This document shows positions 40,849-49,376 of a stretch of 64,000 bases of DNA, piece after piece (the first letter of the stretch is position 1; every line of letters begins with the position of its first letter). The stretch is taken from contig NZ_JAHFZZ010000009.1 of assembly GCF_018603905.1 (NCBI RefSeq), forward strand, positions 1 through 64,000, given 5' to 3'. Made by a program: the position numbers and the translations under genes. Below the pieces are notes generated by a model. That model made no database searches. It was not told where the DNA came from and saw nothing but the letters and a program-made list of their open reading frames with translations. Origin of the DNA: Nonomuraea sp. NEAU-A123. Its GTDB lineage: Bacteria > Actinomycetota > Actinomycetes > Streptosporangiales > Streptosporangiaceae.

Positions 40849-43521
40849 TCAGCCGAGCTGCTCCGCGATGGCCTGCTCGACCAGTCGCAGCGCGTCGTCG
40901 ATCGCCTCCGGTCGTGTGCCGCCGCCTTGCGCGACATCGTCCTTGCCGCCACCGCCACCCCCAAGCGCCTTGGCGGCGACGCCGACCAGTCGTCCGGCCT
41001 TGAGCCCGCGCTCGCGTCCCGCCTCGTTGACCGCGGCAACCACCACGGGCCGGTCGGAGGGGACACCCGCGATCACGATGACCGCCGGTCGGTCAGCTGG
41101 GAACCTGCCACGCACATCAAGTGCGAGCTTACGCAGATCGTCGGCGCCAGTGCCGTCAGGCGCGCGGTGCGTCACCACGGAGACTCCGTGCAGGTCACCG
41201 GCTTGGGCCGCCAGCTCGCCCGCCACCTGGAGCACTTGTGCGGACCGGAGCCGCTCCAGCTCCTTCTCGGCGGTGCGCAGGCGGGTGACGATGCCCTCGA
41301 CGCGCTCGGGCAGCTCCTCGCGGCGTGCCTTGAGCTGCTCGGTGAGCTGCGCGACCAGGACGCTCTCGCGGGCCAGGAAGCGGAAGGCGTCGATGCCGAC
41401 GAGCGCCTCGACCCGGCGCACACCGGCGCCGACCGACTGCTCGCCGAGCACCTTGACCAGGCCGAGCTGCCCGGAGCTGTGGACATGGGTGCCGCCGCAG
41501 AGCTCGCGCGAGTAGTCGCCGATCTCCACGACGCGGACCTCGTCGCCGTACTTCTCACCGAACATCGCCAGCGCGCCCATCGCCCGGGCCTCCGCCTGGG
41601 AGGTGTAGAAGGCGTTGACCTTGAGGTCGTTGATGAGCACCGCGTTGACCTCGTCCTCGACGTCGCGCAGCACGCTCGGCGGCACCGCGCCCGCCGCGGT
41701 GAAGTCGAAGCGGAAGCGGCCGGGCGAGTTTTCGGAGCCGGCCTGCGCCGCCGTCTCGCCCAGCGCGTTCTTGAAGCCGCGGTGGACGAGGTGGGTGGCG
41801 CTGTGGCTGCGCGAGATCGCGCGGCGCCGCTCGAGGTCGATCTCCGCCTGGGCGTCGTCGCCGACCTTGAGCTCGCCCTTGCGGATCTTGCCGCGGTGGA
41901 TGACGAGGCCCGCGAGCGGCGTCTGCACGTCGTGGATCTCGACCTCGGCGCCGCCGGTGCGGATCACGCCCTGGTCGGCGAGCTGGCCGCCGCCCTCGGC
42001 GTAGAAGGGGGTGCGGCCGAGCACGACCTCCACGTCGGTGCCCGCGCCCGCCGCGGGGACCGGGACGCCGTCGACCAGGATGCCGACGATGCCGGTGTCG
42101 GCCTCTGTCTGGTCGTAGCCGAGGAACTCGACCCGGCCCGCCTTCTCCAGCAGTTGTCCGAAGACGGAGATGTCGGCGTTGCCGGTCTTCTTCGCCGCCG
42201 CGTCGGCCTTGGCGCGGTCGCGCTGCTCCTTCATCAGGCGGCGGAAGCCCTCCTCGTCGACCTGGAGTCCGTGCTCGGACGCCATTTCGAGAGTGAGGTC
42301 GATCGGGAAGCCGTAGGTGTCGTGCAGCTGGAACGCCTGGTCGCCGGAGAGCGTGGTGCCGGACTTGCGCTTGGTCTCCTCCACCGCGACGTCGAAGATG
42401 GCGGTGCCGGTGCGGAGCGTGCCGAGGAAGGACGCCTCCTCGGCGTCGATGACCCCGTGGATCTGCGGCGCGTCGGCCTTGAGCTGCGGGTATTGCTCGC
42501 TCATGACCTCGATCGCGACGGCGGTCAGCGCGTGCATGTAGCGCTCGTCGCCGGAGCCGAGCAGGCGCAGGTTGCGGACCGAGCGGCGCAGGATGCGGCG
42601 CAGCACGTAGCCGCGGCCCTCGTTGCCGGGCATGACGCCGTCGGCGACGAGCATGGTGCCGGTGCGCACGTGGTCGGCGATCACCCGCAGGCTGACGTCG
42701 GAGCGGTGGTCGCGGCCGTAGCGGGTCTTGGTGAGCTCGGCGGCCTTGTCGAGGATCTTGTAGGTGGTGTCGATCTCGTAGATGTTGTCGACGCCCTGCA
42801 GGATCGCCGCCATGCGCTCCAGGCCCATGCCGGTGTCGATGTTCTTGGCGGGCAGGCCGCCGATGATGTCGAAGTCGACCTTGCTGCGGACCTCGCCCAG
42901 CTGGTCCTGCATGAAGACCAGGTTCCAGACTTCGAGGTAGCGGTTCTCGTCGGCGATGGGGCCGCCCTCGCGACCGTACTCGGGGCCGCGGTCGTAGTAG
43001 ATCTCCGAGCACGGGCCGCCGGGGCCGGGCACGCCCATGTGCCAGTAGTTGTCTTCGAGGCCGCGGCGCTGGATGCGGTCGAGGGGCAGGCCGACCTTGT
43101 TGTGCCAGATGTCGAGCGCCTCGTCGTCGTCGAGGTAGACGGTCGCCCAGAGCCGGTCGGCCGGGAAGCCGAAGCCGCCCTCGGACTCCGGCTTGGTCAG
43201 CAGCTCCCAGGCGAACGGGATCACGTCGGCCTTGAAGTAGTCGCCGATGGAGAAGTTGCCGAGCATCTGGAAGAACGTCGCGTGCCGGGTGGTCTTGCCG
43301 ACCTCGTCGATGTCGGGGGTGCGCACGCATTTCTGCGCGGTGGCCAGCCGGACCGCCGGAGGCTTGCGCTGCCCCAGGAAGTACGGCTTGAACGGCGCCA
43401 TACCCGCGTTGACCAGGAGAAGCGTCGGGTCCTCAGCGATCAGGCTGGCCGAGGGCACTACCTTGTGCCCACGCTCCTCGAAGAAGCGCAGGAAGCGGCG
43501 GGCGATCTCTGCCGACTCCAT
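40849..43521 (-). CDS. alaS: alanyl-tRNA synthetase
   Basis: An 890-residue class II synthetase: catalytic core (about 1-250), tRNA recognition domain, editing domain with HSATH (about 567-571) and CGGTH metal ligands (about 666-670), and the C-terminal DHHA1/oligomerisation domain. ATG 43521 (MESAEIARRFLRFF) is preferred: AAAGG lies 9 nt upstream, whereas the ATG three codons earlier abuts it. Confidence 0.97.
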   Translation of the reverse strand: MESAEIARRFLRFFEERGHKVVPSASLIAEDPTLLLVNAGMAPFKPYFLGQRKPPAVRLATAQKCVRTPDIDEVGKTTRHATFFQMLGNFSIGDYFKADVIPFAWELLTKPESEGGFGFPADRLWATVYLDDDEALDIWHNKVGLPLDRIQRRGLEDNYWHMGVPGPGGPCSEIYYDRGPEYGREGGPIADENRYLEVWNLVFMQDQLGEVRSKVDFDIIGGLPAKNIDTGMGLERMAAILQGVDNIYEIDTTYKILDKAAELTKTRYGRDHRSDVSLRVIADHVRTGTMLVADGVMPGNEGRGYVLRRILRRSVRNLRLLGSGDERYMHALTAVAIEVMSEQYPQLKADAPQIHGVIDAEEASFLGTLRTGTAIFDVAVEETKRKSGTTLSGDQAFQLHDTYGFPIDLTLEMASEHGLQVDEEGFRRLMKEQRDRAKADAAAKKTGNADISVFGQLLEKAGRVEFLGYDQTEADTGIVGILVDGVPVPAAGAGTDVEVVLGRTPFYAEGGGQLADQGVIRTGGAEVEIHDVQTPLAGLVIHRGKIRKGELKVGDDAQAEIDLERRRAISRSHSATHLVHRGFKNALGETAAQAGSENSPGRFRFDFTAAGAVPPSVLRDVEDEVNAVLINDLKVNAFYTSQAEARAMGALAMFGEKYGDEVRVVEIGDYSRELCGGTHVHSSGQLGLVKVLGEQSVGAGVRRVEALVGIDAFRFLARESVLVAQLTEQLKARREELPERVEGIVTRLRTAEKELERLRSAQVLQVAGELAAQAGDLHGVSVVTHRAPDGTGADDLRKLALDVRGRFPADRPAVIVIAGVPSDRPVVVAAVNEAGRERGLKAGRLVGVAAKALGGGGGGKDDVAQGGGTRPEAIDDALRLVEQAIAEQLG

Positions 43522-43538
43522 GGGGGCCATCCTTTGCG

Positions 43539-43769
43539 TTAGTGGTTGCTGTCAGGGTTGTCGAGCCCGAAGCGGGCCCGCAACTCCATTTCACGCTCCG
43601 CGGCCTCGCCGAACGCGTCAGAAGTAAAGTCTCTCACCCGGCCGAGCATGCTCGAGGCGCCGCCGATCGTCCGGCGGGCCACGTGGTTGGGGTGGAGCGC
43701 CTGCAGCCTGCGCATCACCCAGAGGGTCAGCAGCGCGCCGAGCGACAGGTAGAACAACCGTCTGATCAT
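43539..43769 (-). CDS. small membrane-anchored protein (DUF6167-like)
   Basis: A 76-residue protein with an N-terminal membrane segment (about 3-19, RRLFYLSLGALLTLWVM) and a short basic then acidic tail. Such a protein between a DUF948 protein and alaS is conserved in actinobacteria, and I recall it as DUF6167. ATG 43769 overlaps the DUF948 stop (ATGA). Function unknown. Confidence 0.75.
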   Translation of the reverse strand: MIRRLFYLSLGALLTLWVMRRLQALHPNHVARRTIGGASSMLGRVRDFTSDAFGEAAEREMELRARFGLDNPDSNH

Positions 43770-44140
43770 CGCCGCCGCCCCGCCTTGCGCGGCCTGCGGA
43801 CCTCGATGGCCCTGCGCACACCGTAGCCGATGGCCGAGACCTTGATCAGCGGTCCGGTGAACACGGTCTGGGTGACGGCGCTGAGCTTGGCGGCGTGGGA
43901 GCTCACCTGCTTGACGTCCTTGGTGATGGCCTCGACGGCCACCAACTGCCTGTTGGTCTCGTTGACCGTCAGGCTCATGTCGTCGAGCAGCGGCGCCATG
44001 CGGGCGCTCAGGTCGGCCACCGCCCTGCCGGTCTCGGTGATCAGCCTGGTGAGCTTGACCAGCACCATGACGAGCACGCAGACCAGGACGATCCAGCCGG
44101 TGGCGGCGATCAGCCCGGCGACCTCTCCAGCGGTAAGCAT
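43766..44140 (-). CDS. DUF948-domain membrane protein
   Basis: A 124-residue protein with one N-terminal membrane helix (about 8-28) and a long helical, probably coiled-coil region (about 30-95) containing LLDDMSLTVNETNRQL, typical of DUF948 proteins. It heads the run leading into alaS. Role unknown; homologues are sometimes linked to general stress or the cell envelope. Confidence 0.8.
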   Translation of the reverse strand: MLTAGEVAGLIAATGWIVLVCVLVMVLVKLTRLITETGRAVADLSARMAPLLDDMSLTVNETNRQLVAVEAITKDVKQVSSHAAKLSAVTQTVFTGPLIKVSAIGYGVRRAIEVRRPRKAGRRR

Positions 44141-44699
44141 CCGCTCATCTCCCTCATACGCTGGGCCGGAACGGCAAGAACCCTATCGCGTTCGAGGGCC
44201 CAGGTTACTGGGGACACCAGGCTCGATCAGGCCGCCACGTCGGTGGCGAACCTTTCCCCACTCGACCACATGAGCCCGCGAACGGCACCGACCTCGGGCA
44301 CGACCAGCCATTCCGGCATGACCATGGCCACCGCGCGCAGGGCCTCACACGATCAGGTTCATCGCGTATTCGGTCCCCGGTCGCCGCCGCAGCCGTACAT
44401 GCGCCCGACCCAGGCGAGTGCCGGTGTCGGAATCGAGCCCGATCAGCATCGCATGCGCCCGCCGTATTCGCTGGCCGACCTGCTCGCGAGTGCCGAAGGT
44501 GCGCACGGCGACGAAGCCGAGCTGCCGCCGCAACCTCCCACAGGCATTGACCACGCCACCGGCCAAGAAGACGCCGTATCGGCGGCCAACCCCGTGCGGG
44601 GTCAGAGGCCGTCTCCCCGGAGGCCCCCAGCCCCGGTCGGCGTCTGGCGTCTACCAGGCTGTGCCGTAAAAAAGAAAACAAGTTGATCTTTAAGGCCCG
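44141..44699. other. intergenic region with decayed coding remnants
   Basis: About 560 bp without an intact gene between the DUF948 gene and rarA. It holds the remnant annotated at 44345-44566 and, on the same strand in a different frame, a 32-residue reading (44227-44325, PEWLVVPEVGAVRGLMWSS) that also looks protein-like. No hairpin terminator stands out. Confidence 0.5.
44345..44566 (-). pseudogene. remnant of a protein gene, possibly DUF2236/MpaB-like
   Basis: This 73-codon frame contains RRQLGFVAVRTFGTREQ followed by RIRRAHAMLIGLDSDTG, which resembles the FVAxxTFGTRxxAxxxxxRVRxxHAxLxGxDPxTG segment of DUF2236 (MpaB-type oxygenase) proteins. Both ends are missing: upstream sequence and the rest of the roughly 280-residue family are absent. 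Family assignment is from memory of the motif and is tentative. Confidence 0.35.
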
Positions 44700-46001
44700 C
44701 TAAGACCCACGCAGAAAGTCACGTATACGCGCCCACCGCTCGGCCAGAACCCCCTCGCCGCCGTGCTTGGTGGGCTCGTAGTAGCGCTTGTCGCGGACCT
44801 GCTCGGGCGCGTAATCCTGGCGGACCAGCCCGTGGTCGAAGTCGTGCGGGTACTTGTAGCCGTCGCCGTGGCCCAGCTTGGCGGCGCCCGGGTAGTGGGC
44901 GTCGCGCAGGTGGCCGGGCACCTGCCCGATCAGGCCGCGGCGTACGTCGCCGATCGCCGCCCCGATGGCCTTCACGACGGCGTTGGACTTGGGCGCCAGC
45001 GCGCAGTGGATGACCGCGTGGGCCAGGTTGATCTGGCCCTCCGGCAGGCCGATCAGCTGCACCGCCTGAGCCGCGGCGACCGCGGTCTGCAGGCAGGTCG
45101 GGTCGGCCATGCCGACGTCCTCTGAGGCGAAGATGACGATGCGGCGGGCGATGAACCTCGGGTCCTCGCCCGCCTCGATCATCCGGGCCAGGTAGTGGAG
45201 CGCGGCGTCGGCGTCGGAGCCGCGCATCGACTTGATGAACGCGCTGATGACGTCGTAGTGCTGGTCGCCCTGCCGGTCGTAGCGGACGGCCGCCTTGTCG
45301 ACGGCCTTCTCCACGACCTCGACCGTGATGTCGTCGGACAGCAGCGCGGCGGCTTCGAGGTAGGTCAGGGAGCGGCGGGCGTCGCCGCCCGCCAGTCGTA
45401 CGAGATGCTCCAGGGCCTCGGGGGCGACGGTGGCGCGGCCGCCGAGACCGCGCTCGTCGGACACCGCGCGATTCAGGACCACGCGGACGTCGTCGTCGCT
45501 CAGGGACTCGAGCGTGAGCAGCAGCGAGCGCGACAGCAAGGGTGAGATGACGGAGAAGAACGGGTTTTCGGTGGTCGCGCCGATGAAGGTGACCCAGCGG
45601 TTCTCGACGGCGGGCAGCAGGGCGTCCTGCTGGGCCTTGTTGAAGCGGTGGACCTCGTCGACGAAGAGCACGGTCTGCCGGCCGGTCATGCCCAGCTCGC
45701 GCTTGGCGGTGTCGATGGCGGCGCGTACGTCCTTGACTCCGGCCGAGACGGCGGAGACCTCAACGAAGCGCCGCTTGGTGACGTTGGAGACGACGTAGGC
45801 CAGTGTGGTCTTGCCGGTGCCCGGCGGCCCCCACAGGAAGAGCGACATCGGCGCCTCGCTCTCGACGAGCCTGCGCAGCGGGGTGCCCGGGCCGAGCAGA
45901 TGACGCTGGCCGATCACCTCGTCGAGCGTGCGCGGCCGCATCCGGACCGCGAGGGGTTGAGGCGTGGCGTCCGCAGCCGCCGAATCGAACAGGCTCTCCA
46001 C
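44700..46001 (-). CDS. rarA: replication-associated recombination protein A (AAA+ ATPase, RarA/MgsA)
   Basis: A 433-residue clamp-loader-like AAA+ ATPase acting at stalled replication forks. Walker A GPPGTGKTT (about 58-66), Walker B LFVDEVHRF, sensor 1 IGATTENPFF, and the C-terminal tetramerisation domain with SAFIKSMRGSDADAALHYLARM and DGYKYPHDF are all present. GTG 46001 lacks a Shine-Dalgarno; TAATCT ends 6 nt upstream, suggesting leaderless translation. Confidence 0.95.
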   Translation of the reverse strand: MESLFDSAAADATPQPLAVRMRPRTLDEVIGQRHLLGPGTPLRRLVESEAPMSLFLWGPPGTGKTTLAYVVSNVTKRRFVEVSAVSAGVKDVRAAIDTAKRELGMTGRQTVLFVDEVHRFNKAQQDALLPAVENRWVTFIGATTENPFFSVISPLLSRSLLLTLESLSDDDVRVVLNRAVSDERGLGGRATVAPEALEHLVRLAGGDARRSLTYLEAAALLSDDITVEVVEKAVDKAAVRYDRQGDQHYDVISAFIKSMRGSDADAALHYLARMIEAGEDPRFIARRIVIFASEDVGMADPTCLQTAVAAAQAVQLIGLPEGQINLAHAVIHCALAPKSNAVVKAIGAAIGDVRRGLIGQVPGHLRDAHYPGAAKLGHGDGYKYPHDFDHGLVRQDYAPEQVRDKRYYEPTKHGGEGVLAERWARIRDFLRGS

Positions 46002-46042
46002 AACGTGAGATTACAGGGTGGACCGGGTACAGCGGTCCACGC

Positions 46043-46522
46043 CTACGCCCCCCAGACGGCTCTGGCTCCCGAGTCGCCGGCGCGGAAGACGAAGTAGCCG
46101 ACCACCACGGCCAGCAGCACCGTCACGCCGGACAGCACGAGCGTGACCGGACGGCCGAACCGGTCGCCGAGCGAGCCACGGCTCGAGCTGGTGGCGTAGA
46201 CGAGCAGCAGCGCGGCGACCCCGAGTCCGGCGGCCGACAGGAGCAACGGGTTGGCGAAGCTCTCATGGGTGGAGATCCGCTGGCTCAGGGTGCCGTCGAC
46301 GCCGGCGAAGCGGGCCTCCTTGAGGCTCTCGCCGCTCTCCTTGGCCGCGAAGACGGCCGCGGGCGCCCCTACGGCGAGCAGCACCACCGCCCACGCCAGC
46401 ATCGGCCGCCAGCGGCTCAGCACCGCGTACGCCACGGAGGCGCCGGCCAGAAGGGGGGTCAGCACCACCGCGAAGTGGATGATCAGTGGATGGGCGGGCA
46501 GGCCGAAGATCTCGTCGAACAT
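46043..46522 (-). CDS. DUF2231-family membrane protein
   Basis: A 159-residue protein with four hydrophobic segments. FGLPAHPLIIHFAVVLTPL is the DUF2231 hallmark (HP and HF histidines in the first helix, a possible haem or metal-binding arrangement). ATG 46522 follows AGGAG at 7 nt. It is divergent from the first cyclophilin gene. Function unknown. Confidence 0.8.
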   Translation of the reverse strand: MFDEIFGLPAHPLIIHFAVVLTPLLAGASVAYAVLSRWRPMLAWAVVLLAVGAPAAVFAAKESGESLKEARFAGVDGTLSQRISTHESFANPLLLSAAGLGVAALLLVYATSSSRGSLGDRFGRPVTLVLSGVTVLLAVVVGYFVFRAGDSGARAVWGA

Positions 46523-46689
46523 GTCAGCGCTCCTAGTTCTCATTTCAACTACGAATAGCGACACGATATGGTTCGCCGCCAATCTCGTCACTCTGAGTGG
46601 TTTCCGCCTCTTACGTCCGGCACATCGAAGGGCCGGTAGCATTCGCGGAGTTGTTTGGTCATGTACAGGCAAAAGTGGAGGGCATACCG

Positions 46690-47583
46690 GTGAGCGGCGA
46701 AGACCGCCAGAGCCAGCTGGCTCGGGAGCACAAGGAGCGGCAGGAACAGCGCGCGGCCGCGGACACCGCCAAGGCGAGGCGGAACATCTTCATCGGGGCG
46801 GGCCTGGCCGTCGTCGTGGTGGCGGGCGGTATCTACGCCGCGACCACGCTGGTCGGCAAGGACGACTCGGCCGCGAAGGTCTCGGCCGAGAGCAGTCCGT
46901 CGGCCTCGACCAGCGCCGCTCCCTTGCCGACCCCGTCGCTGTCCTCGCTGCCGAAGAAGGCCGGCAAGGTGACCTGCACATACAAGCGGGAGACCGCCGA
47001 CGTGCCGATGAAGTACGTGGGCATGCCCGGCAGCAAGCCGAACCTGAAGCTGAAGACGATGACCGTCTTCACCAACCACGGCAAGATCGTCATCGACGTC
47101 GACCCGGCCGCGACGCCGTGTTCGGTCAACTCGATGGACTTCCTGGCCAAGAAGAACTTTTACAACAACACCAAGTGCCACCGCCTGGTGACGCCGGAGA
47201 CGGCGGGGGTGTTCCTGCTGCAGTGCGGCGACCCCAAGGCCAAGGCCGACGGCAAGAACCCGACCGACGGCCAGGGCACGGCGGGCTACGTCTTCGGGGA
47301 CGAGGCCGCGGGCGCGATTCCGTACACGCGCGGCGTGGTGTTCCTCACCCAGCCGCAGGACGCGGCCGGCCAGAACAGCAGCCAGTTCGCCATCTCGCTG
47401 TCGGATGAGAACGCGCAGATCGAGGGCCAGTACTCGGTGCTCGGCATGGTCCGCTCGGGTCTGGAGATCATCGAGAAGGTCGCCAAGGACGGCGTCATCG
47501 TCAGCAACGACGACATCACCGGTGACGGCGGCTCGACCGCCCCGAAGAACCCGATCATCATCGAGAAGGTCACGGTCAGCTAG
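46690..47583 (+). CDS. membrane-anchored cyclophilin-type peptidyl-prolyl isomerase (copy 1)
   Basis: A 297-residue protein: charged cytoplasmic N-terminus, membrane helix (about 33-54), Ser/Ala/Pro-rich linker and extracytoplasmic cyclophilin domain (about 115-297). The active-site Arg is present in CHRL and the Gln in SQF, but the following substrate-pocket Phe is Ala (SQFAI) and the usual His/Trp positions differ, so catalysis may be weak. Four Cys (96, 144, 163, 179) are shared with copy 2 and could form disulfides outside the membrane. GTG 46690 has GGAGG at 8 nt. Confidence 0.88.
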   Translation: MSGEDRQSQLAREHKERQEQRAAADTAKARRNIFIGAGLAVVVVAGGIYAATTLVGKDDSAAKVSAESSPSASTSAAPLPTPSLSSLPKKAGKVTCTYKRETADVPMKYVGMPGSKPNLKLKTMTVFTNHGKIVIDVDPAATPCSVNSMDFLAKKNFYNNTKCHRLVTPETAGVFLLQCGDPKAKADGKNPTDGQGTAGYVFGDEAAGAIPYTRGVVFLTQPQDAAGQNSSQFAISLSDENAQIEGQYSVLGMVRSGLEIIEKVAKDGVIVSNDDITGDGGSTAPKNPIIIEKVTVS

Positions 47584-47593
47584 CCGTAAACGA

Positions 47594-47632
47594 CAGGGCG
47601 CCCCGACTCTCCTGGAGAGGCGGGGCGCCCTG
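47594..47632. terminator. bidirectional terminator between cyclophilin and aspS
   Basis: A perfect 12 bp stem, CAGGGCGCCCCG with CGGGGCGCCCTG, whose loop contains a further CTCTCC-TGG-AGAG pairing. It lies 10 bp after the cyclophilin stop and 7 bp after (in minus direction) the aspS stop, so it can serve both convergent genes. Confidence 0.88.
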
Positions 47633-47639
47633 CTGTATG

Positions 47640-49376
47640 TCAGCCCTCGGTCTTGGGCTTGGCGTCGACGCCCGCCTCCTTGCGCTGCTCGACCGTGATC
47701 GGCGTCGGCGCGCCGGTGAGCGGGTCGAACCCGGAGGCGGTCTTCGGGAAGGCGATCACGTCGCGGATCGACTCGCCGTCGGCCAGCAGCATGCAGATGC
47801 GGTCCCAGCCGTAGGCGATGCCTCCGTGCGGGGGCGGGCCGTACTTGAACGCCTCCAGCAGGAAGCCGAACTTGTTCTCGGCCTCCTCCTTGGAGATGCC
47901 GAGCACGTCGAAGACACGCTGCTGCATCTCCGCCCGGTGGATACGGATGGAGCCGCCGCCGATCTCCATGCCGTTGCAGACCATGTCGTAGGCGTAGGCC
48001 AGAGCCTCGCCCGGGTGGTCCTGGAAGTTGTCGGCCCATTCGGGCTTGGGGCCGGTGAACGGGTGGTGCACGGCCGTCCAGCCGCCTTCGCCGTCCTCCT
48101 CGAACATGGGCGCGTCGACGACCCACAGGAACGACCACAGCGACTCGTCGATGAGGCCGCAACGCCGGCCGATCTCCAGCCGGGCCGCGCCGAGCAGGTC
48201 GCGCGCCGCGTTGCGGGCGCCGGCCGCGAAGAAGACCGCGTCGCCCGGCTGAGCGCCGACCTTCGCCGCGAGTCCGGAAATTTCCTCTTCTGAGAGGTTC
48301 TTCGCCACCGGGCCGCCGAGCGTGCCGTCCTCCTGGACGAGTACGTACGCCAGACCCTTGGCGCCACGCGAGCGCGCCCACTCCTGCCAGCCGTCGAGCT
48401 CCTTGCGGGTCTGCGAGGCGCCGCCCGGCATGACGACCGCGCCCACGTAGTCGGCCTGGAACACGCGGAAGGAGGTGCCGGCGAAGTAGCCGGTCATCTC
48501 GACGAGCTCCTGGCCGAAGCGCAGGTCGGGCTTGTCGGAGCCGTAGCGGGACATCGCGTCGGCGTAGGTGATGCGGGGCAGCGGCGTCGGGATCTCGTAG
48601 CCGAGCGTCTCGCGCCACACGCGGCCGATGAGCTTCTCGCCGACCTCGATGACGTCTTCCTGGTCGACGAACGACATCTCGACGTCGATCTGGGTGAACT
48701 CCGGCTGCCGGTCGGCCCGCAGGTCCTCGTCGCGGTAGCACTTGGCGAGCTGGTAGTAGCGCTCCAGCCCGCCAACCTGGAGCAGCTGCTTGAACAGCTG
48801 CGGCGACTGCGGCAGGGCGTACCAGTTGCCCGGCTGCAGCCGCACCGGCACCAGGAAGTCGCGCGCGCCCTCGGGCGTGGACCTGGTCAGCGTCGGCGTC
48901 TCGACGTAGACGAAGCCGAGCTCGTGCATGACCTCGTTGGCCAGGTAGGTGGCCTTCGAGCGGATCCGCAGGGCGTTGGCCACCTGCGGGCGGCGGATAT
49001 CGAGATAGCGGTATTTAAGGCGGGCCTCCTCGGAGACGGCCGTGCCGCCCTCGATCGGGAACGGCAGCGGCGCGGACTCGCTGAGCACCTCGACCCGCTC
49101 GGCGACGACCTCGATCGCGCCGGTGGGCAGCTCGGGGTTCTCGTTGCCCTCCGGCCTGACCCGGACCTGGCCCACGACCAGCACGCAGTATTCGGCGCGC
49201 AGGTCGTGCGCGTGGTCCTCCTCGCGGAAGACCACCTGCGCCGAGCCGGAGGCATCGCGCAGGTCGATGAAGACCACACCGCCGTGATCACGGCGCCGGG
49301 CCACCCATCCTGCGAGCGTCACCTGCTGCCCGGCGTGCTCCTCGCGGAGCGACCCGGCGGTATGCGTGCGCATCAC
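47640..49376 (-). CDS. aspS: aspartyl-tRNA synthetase
   Basis: A 578-residue bacterial-type class II synthetase: N-terminal OB-fold anticodon domain (QVTLAGWVARRRDHGGVVFIDLRD), class II motifs with QSPQLFKQLLQ and CYRDEDLRADRQPEFTQ (motif 2), the bacterial GAD insertion (about 290-420) and GGIAYGWDRICMLL (motif 3). The start is GTG 49376 (overlapping the hisS stop as GTGA) or the adjacent ATG 49373. No asnS or gatCAB is in the window, so discrimination is not judged. Confidence 0.97.
   Translation of the reverse strand: MMRTHTAGSLREEHAGQQVTLAGWVARRRDHGGVVFIDLRDASGSAQVVFREEDHAHDLRAEYCVLVVGQVRVRPEGNENPELPTGAIEVVAERVEVLSESAPLPFPIEGGTAVSEEARLKYRYLDIRRPQVANALRIRSKATYLANEVMHELGFVYVETPTLTRSTPEGARDFLVPVRLQPGNWYALPQSPQLFKQLLQVGGLERYYQLAKCYRDEDLRADRQPEFTQIDVEMSFVDQEDVIEVGEKLIGRVWRETLGYEIPTPLPRITYADAMSRYGSDKPDLRFGQELVEMTGYFAGTSFRVFQADYVGAVVMPGGASQTRKELDGWQEWARSRGAKGLAYVLVQEDGTLGGPVAKNLSEEEISGLAAKVGAQPGDAVFFAAGARNAARDLLGAARLEIGRRCGLIDESLWSFLWVVDAPMFEEDGEGGWTAVHHPFTGPKPEWADNFQDHPGEALAYAYDMVCNGMEIGGGSIRIHRAEMQQRVFDVLGISKEEAENKFGFLLEAFKYGPPPHGGIAYGWDRICMLLADGESIRDVIAFPKTASGFDPLTGAPTPITVEQRKEAGVDAKPKTEG

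Noticed and set aside
40015..43542. Plus-strand open frame of 1175 codons opposite alaS/ruvX/mltG
   Set aside because: Antisense to three well-identified genes; long because of high-GC codon bias.
44205..44681. 158-codon minus-strand open frame as a real gene
   Set aside because: Cys/Arg/Trp-rich shadow composition; the more protein-like signals lie in other frames of the same stretch.
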